This document shows, in pieces, positions 30,375 to 41,159 of a stretch of 64,000 nt of DNA. The DNA comes from Sycobia sp. Sy_11 (taxonomy: Eukaryota; Arthropoda; Insecta; Hymenoptera; Epichrysomallidae), in assembly GCA_018907035.1 (NCBI GenBank), contig JACCIC010000208.1, forward strand, positions 529,501-593,500. The letters are read 5' to 3'. The translations under genes and the position numbers were made by a program. A model generated the notes under the pieces. The model saw only the letters and a list, made by a program, of their open reading frames with translations, was not told the origin of the DNA and searched no databases. Within the stretch, counting starts at the first letter, position 1. Each line of letters opens with the position of its first letter.

Positions 30375-33300
30375 CACCATTGGACTAATTTTGCATTCAC
30401 TAATAATTTTGTCCACATTTAGTATATAAAATTTCTTCTTAAAATGTGCTGTTGTTTCTTGCATTCCATTGTGATTTATATCATGGTATTCGTCAAGACT
30501 TTTCATAAAATTATTTTGACTTATTAAAGATTTATAAACGCTTGTTTTCAATTTCAACTTTTCATTAAAATTATAATATCTTATGAATAACGATTTCTAA
30601 ATATTTATGTTCGAAATAAATTCCAAATTGTTTGTCCGATTTAACGTTTTCGTTTAGAAATTTTAGTAATTCCGCTGCTACGTCTTTCTGCTCGATTTTT
30701 AATATATATTTTACTTTAAGTTTATCTTTAATTTCTTTTATGTCATAATCATTACTATGTTTGAATATTATGCTGTAATTGAAAAACACCGGATTTTCGC
30801 CTGCAATATGTGCTGTTGTTGTTTCGTCACCGAGGTCTTAGATCGAGCTAAGTATGATATCAAATGTTTTTGGTATTATGGAAAATGAATCTTCATTGTC
30901 CTCGTTAAGTGTTTATTTCAATTCTGTTTAATGCGTCAGCCACATTATTCTCTTTGCATTATTTGTATTTTATTTCGAAATCGTATTCCTTCAGTTTTAT
31001 TTTCCATCGAATGAATATCGCATTTGGTGTTTTCAAGGAACAGAGCGAGGTCAGTGGTTTATGATCTGTTTCAATAATAAATTTTTTTCATAAAGATATG
31101 GTCTAAAGTGTCTACATGCTTCTACGATTGCGAATAATTTTTTCTCAATCGTAAAATAATTTTGCTCCGCTGAATTCCGTGTTCTAGAGAAACATGAAAT
31201 GAGGAGTTTATCTTAGGACAGCTCGGCTCCGATGCCTACGTTCGATGCATCTGAAGTAATCACGAATTGTTTAGAAAAATCTGGATATGGCAATACAGGA
31301 GTGTTTGTAATTAATTCTTTTAGTTTGTTAAATGATTCTACGTACTCTTAATTTTCACAATTAATTTTCTCATCCTTTTTAAGAACTCTGTGAGTGACTT
31401 CAAAATTTTTGCATAATCTTTGATAAATGTTCGGTAATAACCAGTAAGTCCTAAGAATGATTTTACTTTTTCTTGCGTTTTTTGGGATAGGGTATTTCAT
31501 TATCGATTTAATTTTTCAGGGTTCGGTTTAATTCCTTCCGGTGCCATGATATGACCAAAAATGGGACTTCTTTCCTTAAGAATTCGCTTTTGTCTGGTTG
31601 AATTTTTAATTCGTAATTTTTTAATTCGTCGAAAATCAGTTTTAAAAGTTGTAGATGTTCTTGGAGAGATTTAGAAAATACGACAATGTCGTCCATATAA
31701 ACGAAATCAAATTTATGTAAATATTTCTTTAAAACTTTGTCCATCATTATTTGAAAAGTTGCAGGGTCGTTTTTTAATCTGAACGCCATACGAACGTATT
31801 CGTAATGCTCGTTTTCAATGGTAAAGGCTGTTTTTTATATTGAATTATTATCAAGCAGTATTTAATAGAAACTTTGTGCCAAATCTAATGTAGAGAAATA
31901 TGTACATATGCCTAATTTCTATAAAATTTCTTCAATTCTACATAGAGAGTACTTGTTGTCAATGGTTTTATCGTTAATTTTTCGATAATCTATCACCATC
32001 TTCCATTTCTTTTTTCCACTTGCATATTGCTTTTTAGGAACAATCCAAACGGGCGAAGCGTACGGTGAATTACGTGGCCGTATTATTTCGTCGTGTAATA
32101 ACTTTCTTATTTCCTATTGTATAGCTTCCTTCAAATGATATGGACACCTAAAACTCTTGATATATATTGAGTGATCATTTCTCGTTCTGATAGTATGAGT
32201 CACTGCTGTGGTTGCGGATAGCTTATCGTTTTTGCTATAGAAGCAATCTTTATACCTGTAGCATAGTCTGATAGTTTTTTCCTTTTCTTCATTATTCATA
32301 TCATCACCTTATTTGTATTTTTATTTCTTTATGATGCTTTAGGGTCGTCTTTTTACATTTTTCTGGTAAATTATGTAGATAATTTATTTCAAATTTTGCT
32401 GTACTGAATATCTGAGTTTTATAATTTATATTTGCTTGTAATTTTCGCAAATCTTTATGTCTAATTAAACAGTCATAAGAGTGCCATGATGTTATTAAAA
32501 AGATGATTGGCGTATTATCTCCGAATGCGCGTAAAATAGGTGAAAGTAAGTGCATGTATACCTTGTATTACCTTATGCACTGATTTAACTTCAAAACTAT
32601 GTGGAAAGATATATTTTGAAAATAATTTATAGGCTATTTTTCGGTTAATAATTGAAGATAAGGCTATAGAATCTATAAGAATTTTTAACGGTGGATTTGT
32701 CATTATTATGAGGGGTAATTCGGGGCAATTTCCAATATTATTCAAATTTACTACTTTTTACTATGTTTTACTATGTTCATGGATTTACTATGATCATGGA
32801 TTAAGCCTCCCCTTGAAAATTTTCATAGGTTAAATTTTGTTTTTCGAGACAAACTGCTTCATCCTGCATTCGATCTTCATACTAAATTTCTTCTGTATAA
32901 ATTCTATCTTCTGGTAAGTCTTCTTGGTTAGGTACTTTTTCCGAAAAAAAATCCGGTGGACAGGTGCTTTTGAAAAAGTTACTACCTCTTTTTTGTATAT
33001 TATTCAATGTCGCTGAATTGTTATTTCGACCAAAATTATTATTTGGCCTGCTCGTATTTCGGGTACTTATTGAAATTGAAGTCGGTTGATAATTTTGTTA
33101 TCTAGTATTATTACAATTTTGTTTAAAATTATTTCTAAAGGTGTTTTTGCAATGTTGGTGGGTCTAAAATTATTTCCGAAGGTGTTTCCAATGTTTGTGG
33201 CTCTAAAATTAGAAAATGTCGAAGTGTCTTAAGTGTGAGTAATATGGCTCCTTTATGCCATTAATAAAAGTATTTCGCACAATATTTTCATCAAATTCAA

Positions 33301-34016
33301 ATTTCATTTGAATTTTAAATTGGCATCTTTAATATTCAATTGAAAATGTTCTTTTAATTTACTTAGACGTTTTTTTATTTCGTCAGCGTATTTAGAAAAA
33401 TCTTGATTAGATAATTGCTGACATGTCGTCAATTTATTAAATAATAAATCCTCCGAACTAGGATCACTATATCTATTTGTCAAAATTCTTTTGCATTCAT
33501 CCCATGTTGCGGGGTTATTTACAACAACCAAATCTAAAGCATCGCCATATATTCTCGATTTAATCAGTGCAAACAAAGATACATTTATCGAGTCATCATT
33601 TGAGACTCAAGCGTCCATAAATTTATCGCCAGTTTGCAGAAAATGTGAAAGAAGTTTTGTTCCTCCTTCAAATTTAGGCATCGCGACGTGCTATATACTC
33701 AATTTAACTTTAAATTGTTCCGTCATTTTATTAAAGACTTTCGTTTTTTCTTTTAACAATCGTATATATAAATATATTTTTTTTTTATAAATAGGATTAA
33801 GGAATTTCAAAGACTCACTGTTTATTCTTTGAAGATTCGAAATAACTTTCTACCTGTAGGTGGGACTCGAGTTGCACGTGGTAAATTTTCAAAAAGCTCA
33901 ACTGCGACGATGGGGTTGAAACACCAATTACCTCCTTGTCGTTAATTCGTTCACGAAGTTTGAAGGTGAATCCTAATTCAGCAGCTTCGCAGTATCCCGT
34001 CCGCAGCGCCAGTTAA
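30375..34016 (-). pseudogene. Gypsy-type gag-pol remnant
   Basis: Minus-strand, many stops. From 5' (high coordinates): gag-like sequence near 33304-33576 (NPATWDECKRILTNRYSDPS, LTTCQQLSNQDFSKYADEIK); a protease-like stretch near 32515-32745; the start of RT near 32114-32299 (FRCPYHLKEAI); RT core near 31508-31789 with PATFQIMMDKVL and VYMDDIVVFSKSLQEHL, the polymerase aspartates; RNase H remnants below 31500; and a frame at 30571-30789 whose VFFNYSIIFKHSNDYD I cannot place with confidence. Integrase was not found; homology ends near 30375. Gypsy 17.6-like lineage is likely. Confidence 0.8.
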
Positions 34017-34350
34017 ATAACTATGTTTCGAGAACCCGTATTCATAGTCCGAACTTCACGAACAAATACACGAGACACACAAAATATTAATGAAGGAAAG
34101 TAGAATAATTCAACAAGAGGAGTTAATTGAAGTATTTTTTATTCACACGTCTTTACAGCTTCAGAGTCCAACAAAGAGTGTCGCATGGCTGATTCTTAAT
34201 TCATTTATTCACTTTAGTGTCTTTATGTTTTCTTCTTCACTGATGATCCGTACAGGATGTTCAGTCTATTGCAGGTCCAAATAGAAGTTAGCCGCAAAAG
34301 AACAATAGGAGCTGATAAGACGTACAACAGGTCGATGCGTCGGTGTATTG
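34017..34350 (-). repeat. probable 5' LTR of the Gypsy element
   Basis: On the minus strand TGGCGCTGCGG (ending about 34003) is a Gypsy-type primer-binding site directly after AGTTATTTAAC. The sequence upstream of it, to roughly 34350, should therefore be the LTR. No second LTR was found in the window, so its outer limit is uncertain. Confidence 0.45.
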
Positions 34351-35227
34351 ATGTGATTCATATAACTCGCGCGTGTTTCTTAACCTTTTATTAATTCAAA
34401 TACTAAATCAAAGTTTAATATGTAAATGTAGTTAATACGATGTAACATTTGAATTAACGTTATGAAAGATATTAAATAAAATTTAGAATTAAAACGGTTC
34501 TAACATAAAAATGTTAAATCATTGAAATATATAAAAAGAATTCCTTCAAATTTTGGTTATTTATTCAATACGACTTCTTGTAAATCATCTTAAAAATTTC
34601 TAAATTGTAAAAAATCGTGCAATGAATAATCGGACAGCAGAAAAAAAGATTTTCTTGTGTAAATAAATTCGATCAGCCATACCGTATGAAGAGGTTAAAA
34701 AAGCACAGCTAAGCAACCACATGAAGAAAACACCGAAATTTTTCCCTAAGAATATTTTTGCTGCTACATCGGTATACAAATCTACAAATTTCCATAGCGT
34801 AGTTGATCCAGAGAATGTAGGCTACTCAAAATTTTAACAAAAAAGGCTCTAATCCGACTGGACGAGCAAAGACATCCGTTAGTGGATGTCAGAAATTCAA
34901 TAGCTCAACCTCGACTTCCATTGCCAAGCTTAATCCGGTTTCCAATTAAGAATTTTTTTATTAAACTATATCATAAGTAAATCCAATCATGCATTTTTTA
35001 GCTCAGAGTACTATAAGCTTTAATAATATTTATATAAAATATTAGATAAATAAATTAAATTCTGAAAGAAAAGAATTTTATCTATGACTAAAGGTTCGGC
35101 AGACTCTGCGGTGTTCCTCATTCTGACATTCGCACAGGAACTCTAAGGTTAAATGTTTTGTTTATAAATCAAATAGAGAAACAAATCAAAGAATGTAAAT
35201 AATGAAATGTAGTATTAGAAGGTGATC
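34351..35227. other. AT-rich intronic DNA
   Basis: No element end or coding sequence recognised. Confidence 0.5.
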
Positions 35228-36068
35228 TTAGTTTGCGACCTTTTTTAACGCAAAAAAGACGTTTATGATGGAAAACGGTTACACGTTCGCTTAATCAAAA
35301 TATTTTCCATCATTTTCTACTACTTTTTCCCAACTTTCTGGCAATATGGTAATACATTGGTGAAAGAACGATGGTGGTTTTGAGGCGATCTAATCATCCA
35401 CAAATTCTCGCACTTTTTGAATATCATAAGATGCTATGTATGGCGCGTACGCTGGGTGCGACAACACTTCTTATTCGAGCTCCAACAAGATGTTTTTGAC
35501 GGTTTTCACAACATGTGGCCGAGCTTTGTCATGCAAGAGAATAATTTTGGACCTATTGCCCGCGATTGCTGACCTTTGTTCGACTAATTTTTGTTGCAAA
35601 TCATTCAGTTGGCATTTATATACCTCGGCAGTGACGGTTTCATTCAGTTTAAGTAGCTCGTAGCACAGCACACCCTGTTGGTCCCACCAAATGCATACCT
35701 ATACCTTTTGGCCGTGGATGTTCCGTGTTGGTGTCGATGTGGACGGTTGGCCTGGCTCCGCCCATGAGTTTTTATTTTTACAATTGTCATAGTAGATCCA
35801 CTTTTTATCATCAGTCACAATACGCCACAACAAAGTCTTCTTTTTTTGACTGGCAACCAAAGACATTTCGATGTTCTATCAATTCATAATGGCACTTTTG
35901 GACAATTCGTGTTGCATCCAGTTTTCTTCTTTAAATCGAAATTGAATCTTTCCAATCGCATGTAAACGTTTGCGAGCTGCTCTGTCACTGATTCCCAGTT
36001 TATTATCAAGTTCTTTCTGTGTTTGAGCTGAGTTTCGTCCAATAATGCTTACATCGAACAATTATAAT
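35228..36068 (-). pseudogene. mariner transposase, decayed (family B)
   Basis: Minus-strand copy of the family seen at 20785, 23637 and 60985. Pieces: SAQTQKELDNKLGISDRAARKR (second helix-turn-helix), EENWMQHELS (linker), LCYELLKLNETVTAEVYKCQ and QLNDLQQKLVEQRSAIAGN, then LHDKARPHVVKTVKNILLELE with lysine replacing the asparagine after the catalytic aspartate. The C-terminal catalytic motif is frameshifted. Homology ends near 36068, so the N-terminal ~60 residues are lost. Confidence 0.8.
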
Positions 36069-36259
36069 GTTTACACGAATGATGGTGCCTGTTAACTGCG
36101 AAAACTAAAAAATAATTACTAGATCCAACACATTTGACTTTTTGTAAATAATAATCTATAAATAATCTCTATAATATTCTATAATAATCTTATAATAATC
36201 TCTAATAAATAAACATCAGAACTAATTAATAAATACTAAAAGAATTCATTAAATATATC
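36069..36259. other. AT-rich gap
   Basis: ATAATCT-rich low complexity; nothing recognised. Confidence 0.5.
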
Positions 36260-36790
36260 TAGATAGTGCACCGAGTCAGAGCCCATACAGTAATGGTGAC
36301 TCCGATAAAATAGGCTATAAAAAAGATAAAATAGTAATATATAAAAAGAATAAAAATGCAAATCAGAGATGCATAAATAAAGCGAATAGAAAATTTTTTT
36401 GGAAAGCATGTAGCAATTTTGACTTATTGAAAAATTATGATAATATGAAAAACGAAGTGGAAATTATAAAATTAAAGATTAGAAGAAGATGTTTTGAAAA
36501 GTCCTGAACAAGTATGAACAATAAAGATAAAGAGGGACGATAAAAAAAGAAACCAAGTGTTCACTGGACGAACACTAGTATCACTTGATGAATTGGGTCA
36601 CCAGAGGGCCAGAATATGTTGAGTCGGAAACAATACGGAACACGGTTGTTTCCACAAGGAAATACGTATTGAAGATAGGGACGTTAATGGTGGGTAATAA
36701 TTTATTGGTGGGTTGAGCTAGCAAAGGAATGGGATATGATGAGCCGAAGTCCATGCCTCTTTGCGGTAGACCGTGCTGTTACAATTTTGT
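36260..36790. mobile_element. possible LTR-retroelement remnant
   Basis: TGGTGACTCCGATA near 36295 resembles a primer-binding-site region and TGTTGAGTCGGAAACAATACGG near 36616 resembles an LTR start. No domain is readable in between and no repeat partner was found. Tentative. Confidence 0.25.
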
Positions 36791-37039
36791 AATGGAAATT
36801 ATTTTTCTTTTACCAAAGATTCGATGAAACTCTTTGAGTTATTTATTTATTCTGCTTCAAAATCTGAAAGAAACAAATTATAATATTTGTCGAGCCTAAT
36901 ATTTATTTTAAAATAAATAAATACGTATTATCTAGATTTTAATAATAGCTTGTCAAATATCTCCCTTCCGCCGTTTGGTCTTATGAATTCGCGGCTATCT
37001 ACAAAGCACTACAGAGCTCGTATCTGGCAATACTATACA

Positions 37040-37985
37040 TAATTTCAAAGGTCTTGACATAACGTACAAAACGATGCTATGCATGAATAGTTTGGATATT
37101 GCATTCAAAAGTTATAGACGTGTAAACACGGAGTTCACTAACGCCGAAATTCGCGCTATTTTAAAGTTTTCCTTCGTCAAAGGCAAATGCGCTAGAGAAA
37201 CGTTCCGTAAGATTCATATATTTTGCGGGATGGCACGCTATCACTTCGATCCGTAAAGGAATGGTTTCGACGATTCAGAGCCGATTAAAACGACACCATG
37301 GATAAGCCAGACGGAGGAAGACCTGTGACGACGAATACCGATAGAATCATAGAATTTATCGAGTTGGACCAGCATGTAGCATCTCGTGGCATCGCCCAGG
37401 AGACGAGAGTTAGTCACCAAACCATTTTAAACGATCTGCAGAAAGCTGGATACAAAAAAAGTTTGATATTTGGGTACCGCATGATTTGACGTAAAAAAAC
37501 CTTCTGGACCGAATCAACGCCTGCGATGTGCTGCTGAAACGGAATCAACTCGACCCATTTTCGAAGCGGATACTGACTGGCGACGAAAAATGGATCACAT
37601 ATGACAATATCAAGTGAAAACGGTCATGGTCCCAGGCCGGTGGACCCTCTCAAATAGTAGCCAAGCCGGGATTGACGGCCAGGAAGGTATTGACGTCTGT
37701 TTGGTGGGATTGGAAGGGAATTATCTACTATGAGCTGCTCCCATATGGTCAAACGCTTAATTTTACCATCTACTGTGAACAACGGAACCGCTTGAAACAG
37801 GCTATCGAACAGAAGCGTCCACAATTGGCCAACAGGAAGGGTGCAGTATTCAACCAGGACAACGCCAGACCACACACTTCGTTGATGACTCGTCAGAAGC
37901 TACGGGAGTTCGGATGGGAGGTTTTATCGCATCCACCATATAGCCCGGACATAGCACCAAGTGATTACCACATAATGCATTGAAT
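37040..37985 (+). pseudogene. mariner transposase, decayed (family E, cecropia-like)
   Basis: Plus-strand pieces: TNAEIRAILKFSFVKGKCARE; GGRPVTTNTDRIIEFIELDQ with GIAQETRVSHQTILNDLQKA (helix-turn-helix); LTGDEKWITYDN with the first aspartate near 37579; then IIYYELLPYGQTLNFTIYCE, FNQDNARPHTSLMTRQKLRE and HPPYSPDIAPSDYH with the other two. The wording is close to the cecropia/Hsmar1 group. Several frameshifts; the C-terminus after APSDYH is missing. Confidence 0.85.
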
Positions 37986-38160
37986 GAAGAGCAAAAAAGC
38001 GGAAGTAAGATATTTGACAACCTAATATATAACTTGTTCTACCTTTTTTTTACATTATCAACCACATCTTCTAGAATTTGAAGCATTGTTGTTTTATTAA
38101 AATTATTATATTCCATTAATATTAAAACATACATTTCTGTCTAATTACTATCTTTTTTAG

Positions 38161-38275
38161 CATGTGCTGATTTAGGTATTTGTCTTCATACATCTTCAAG
38201 TGGTTTAGATTTACCCATGAAAATAATAGATATGTTTGGCTGTGGTTTACCAGTATGTGCATACAAATTCGAATG
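38161..38275 (+). CDS. ALG1: ALG1 exon 5
   Basis: Opens with two bases completing an alanine codon across the 28.9-kb intron, then [35 protein letters not shown]. This is the most conserved part of the GT-B C-terminal domain of ALG1 (human [20 protein letters not shown]). It ends in phase 2 at donor gtatga (38276). Confidence 0.95.
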
Positions 38276-38346
38276 GTATGATAACGTCATTTAAACAAAG
38301 TTCAGGTGCAAAATACATTTAACACATTCACGAATTTTTGTTTCAG
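38276..38346 (+). other. ALG1: ALG1 intron 5
   Basis: 71 bp, donor gt at 38276 and a tttttgtttcag acceptor ending at 38346. Joining gives FECLNEL, matching the family (human FKCLHEL). Confidence 0.9.
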
Positions 38347-38578
38347 TTTAAATGAACTTATAAATCATGAGAAAAATAGCTTAATTTTTTGTGACGCTGA
38401 AGAATTAACATATCAGTTAAAAACGTGGTTTCATAATTTTCCTAAAAATAAAGAAGTAAAACAGCATTTGTTCAAATTTAAAAAACAAATAAAGACATTT
38501 CGAATGCTAAAATGGCATGAGAATTGGACTAAGGAAGTATTACCTTATTTCGAACTAAACATTATCTCAGAAAAATAA
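38347..38578 (+). CDS. ALG1: ALG1 exon 6 (last)
   Basis: Encodes LNELINHEKNSLIFCDAEEL, a region corresponding to human [20 protein letters not shown], and ends LKWHENWTKEVLPYFELN (human LRWDESWVQTVLPL). The stop is at 38576-38578. The six coding exons sum to 1389 nt, 462 codons plus stop. A polyadenylation signal lies 16 nt downstream. Confidence 0.95.
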
Positions 38579-38593
38579 TTACTTCTCTTATGC

Positions 38594-38599
38594 AATAAA
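38594..38599 (+). terminator. polyadenylation signal of ALG1
   Basis: AATAAA 16 nt after the ALG1 stop codon, followed by AT-rich sequence. A short 3' UTR is implied. Confidence 0.6.
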
Positions 38600-38820
38600 T
38601 CCATTCATAATTGTATTGAAATATAAAATTATTTTTAAAAACAATTTTCTCGTTTTAACAAGATGGAGGAATAAAATTTTGTGGACCTTATCCTTTCGAA
38701 TCTATTTCTCCATCTTTTCCACAACTTCCTATTTTCCCATCACTATGAATAAAGAATGTCACAAGGTTTTCATAATAAAACCTCACATTTTGAAAAAAAT
38801 TTGGAGACTTACTTGTACAC

Positions 38821-38823
<3 letters not shown>

Positions 38824-38873
<50 letters not shown>
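38824..38873. repeat. (TA)n microsatellite
   Basis: About 24 perfect TA units. Confidence 0.95.
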
Positions 38874-38876
<3 letters not shown>

Positions 38877-38881
38877 ATAGA

Positions 38882-39198
38882 TTGTGGCGCGGGTCACAAC
38901 GCGCTTGCGCGCGTGTCGTCGCGCCTTATTCTCGGCACCGTCTCCCAACCTCTTACCTCACTGCTCCACGAGTCACACGCAGCCGTCTGCGGAGAGGTAC
39001 TGAGGTTATGTGACATAACCGATACCATCGCACGGCCTGAAGTGTCGGGACGTACTCGCGCGAGTAAATGTGAACGATATAGTACGTGTTTCTTCTTTTT
39101 GTAGCACTCGTGCTTTAGAGAATTGCGTAAATAAACTGAGCTAAAACTCAGCTTGCGATACTCCCTTCATTGTGTTAATCTAGGGTGTATGTAACATG
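38882..39198 (+). mobile_element. possible solo LTR
   Basis: A moderately GC-rich block starting TGTGGCGCGG and ending GTAACA, with AATAAACTGAGC near 39130, in AT-rich DNA. TG...CA ends and an AATAAA toward the 3' part suggest a solo LTR, but I see no target duplication. Confidence 0.35.
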
Positions 39199-39719
39199 AA
39201 TCATTCGATGAACACGGAAATGGATTTTGCCATTGGTTTTCAAAGTGGCCCACGTTACGATGCATTATTTGATTAAGTTAAGAAAAGTTAAGTTTAAGAT
39301 AAAGTTTAAGTTTAAGTTTAAATCAAAGACAATGAATCTCAATAAAGCAACTATAAATAATTTTGATAATAGTATATTTGATTTATACTCAGTATAGTTT
39401 GATAATACGTATAGTTTGAATTATCAATAGTGAACCTAAAAGAGTCCTATCAAATAATAGTGACAATATTGCAAAACTAGACAGTGAAAAAAAAGAAAAG
39501 AAAGCAACTGTAAATAATAACAAAAGTATAATAATTGAAGATATTTAACCTAAAATATTATCAATAAATAATAATAAAAATACTGCTAATACAGACAATA
39601 AATTTGAAAAAAAAAAAAACTGAATAATTTCGATAATATCATAAATAAAAATTACTGAGTCTGTAGAAAGGAGGATACATAATAGTGAAATTATTATAAG
39701 TAAATATATTAAGTCTGAT
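39199..39719. other. AT-rich DNA
   Basis: Includes a short (AAGTTT)n-like run near 39290-39320. Nothing else recognised. Confidence 0.6.
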
Positions 39720-40200
39720 GAAGAAACTTTAAATAAGTTGAAAGCATAGATTAAAATATGTATGTATGTTAATTTCTGACCATTTTTCTTCTATAATTTC
39801 ATTAAATAAATTTAATGGTATATTTATAGATGAAGATACTACAATCAATGAAATCATCTTATAATTATTCGGAATATTAAATATGTTTGACTGCTTCATA
39901 AAAACTCCAATTATCTTTAATATAAGAGTCGGGTTTTCCAACGATCTTAACTAATATATTTGATAAAAATTTTGCAATATTATATGTTGGAAAATTAATT
40001 AACGATTTTATTATTCTACAGGTCAATTGCTCTTTGTGAATCTTGGGAACCCCATAACATATGACTATTGTTCCATTTTCGCATTTTAAGTGTTTCAAAG
40101 TAATTTCATTAAAGTAACATTTATTTTTCCATTATTTTTATTTTACTTATTGTATTTTTATTTTTATTTTTATTTTCATTATTTATTTTATTTAATTTTT
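39720..40200 (-). pseudogene. Penelope-like reverse transcriptase fragment
   Basis: Minus-strand reading gives CYGVPKIHKEQLTCRIIKSL, FPTYNIAKFLSNILVKIVGK, SYIKDNWSFYEAVKHI, then in a second frame ISLIVVSSSINIPLNLFNEI and IEEKWSEINIHTY. This is the Penelope RT order PKIHK, (P)TYNLAKYL, S-KN, D-SSLFTNIP, W. The catalytic aspartate of the DVSSL motif appears as V in VVSSS. One frameshift at about 39930. Endonuclease not present. A 28S rDNA fragment lies next to its 5' side. Confidence 0.75.
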
Positions 40201-40232
40201 ATTTTTAATTTACTGATATAATTACGCCTATA

Positions 40233-40389
40233 CTCGGCCGTCAGCGGCAAGTGGGGCGACGAGCAACTTGTTGTTCGTCGTCATGAAGCCCTGACGAGTA
40301 GGAGGGTCGCGGCGGTGTGCGCAGAAGGGTCGGGGCGCGAGCCTGCCTGGAGCCACCGTCGGTGCAGATCTTGGTGGTAGTAGCAAATA
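40233..40389 (+). rRNA. 28S rRNA fragment (pseudogene)
   Basis: About 155 bp that I recognise as insect 28S rRNA from its conserved strings CGTCAGCGGCAAGTGGGGCG, AAGCCCTGACGAGTAGGAGG, CGCGGCGGTG and GGTGCAGATCTTGGTGGTAG, ending TAGCAAATA. Sequence before and after is unrelated AT-rich DNA, so it is an isolated fragment and not a working rRNA gene. It abuts Penelope-like DNA. Confidence 0.88.
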
Positions 40390-40895
40390 AGGTGCAATGA
40401 AAAGAAGATTTAAATAATTTCTAATACTTGTATTATTAGAGATACATGATGAAAGATAATTTTGAAAAGCGAATTATTACACTAAGATTTTGAATATTGC
40501 TGTAGTGTGTTATATGACACATGTTATATACGTTTTAAGAAATGTTTCCTGCGCTGTAGGATTTGAATTATACTTTTCAATCGTTAGGTTAAGCTGATGT
40601 AAATTTACCGAAGTGTACGGGACAATAATTTTAATTACTATTAAGTGACACGAAAATGTATAATATTTGGACAATCCTTATGATAGATATCACCAAAGTA
40701 CTTCTGAAATTTACAAGACTTCTTAACTAAAAATATCTCCTGAAGTTACTATCGCATCGACTACACTGTATAAGTTGACGTGGAGAAGATTGTGGATAAA
40801 ATTTAAAACTACAGAATGTAATATCTGTCAATTAAAAAAAAAGAGTAAAACTTATAGTGAAGGAAATTAACAACTTTTAGTCTTTATGAATTATA
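40390..40895. other. AT-rich DNA
   Basis: Nothing recognised. Confidence 0.6.
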
Positions 40896-41155
40896 TTTTT
40901 TTTTTTTTAGTATTAGTGGTGGCCGCTCTCTCACCTGGGTCGTCGATGAAGAGAGCTCTGAACATGGCAAGAAGTGAGAGGTAGTAAAGAGGATTAAGAG
41001 AAGTACGGAGGAGGTAGTGGAGAGAAGAAAGGCGAGAGAGAGAGTGAATAAAGAAGGAACCGGAGAAGTATTATGCAAGAAGATAAAGGAGAGAGAGCGA
41101 GGTCTCTTTGATTTCCATTCCTCTTTGATCCTTAATCTCGAGTTATCTTTGATTT
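40896..41155. other. purine-rich unclassified segment
   Basis: A poly-T run, then a GA-rich stretch (about 40960-41105) and a twice-repeated CTTTGATTTCCAT block (near 41105 and 41147). It interrupts or ends the BEL element. Origin unknown. Confidence 0.4.
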
Positions 41156-41159
41156 CCAT

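Larger units (their letters stand above)
9219..38160 (+). other. ALG1: ALG1 intron 4, 28.9 kb, packed with transposons
   Basis: The phase-1 donor at 9219 and the phase-1 acceptor (a ttttttag tract ending at 38160) join as KLI-A-CADLG, matching the family without gap or insertion. The intron is about 19 to 400 times longer than the other four. It holds the elements listed separately between 9555 and 37990, on both strands and several nested. Splicing across 29 kb with intact mariner and LTR signals inside is a plausible burden on expression, but nothing in the exons shows decay. Confidence 0.9.

Noticed and set aside
39710..39735. Second hammerhead core (CTGATGAAGAAAC)
   Set aside because: There is no room for stem II between CTGATGA and GAAAC, and it lies on the opposite strand to the Penelope-like RT.
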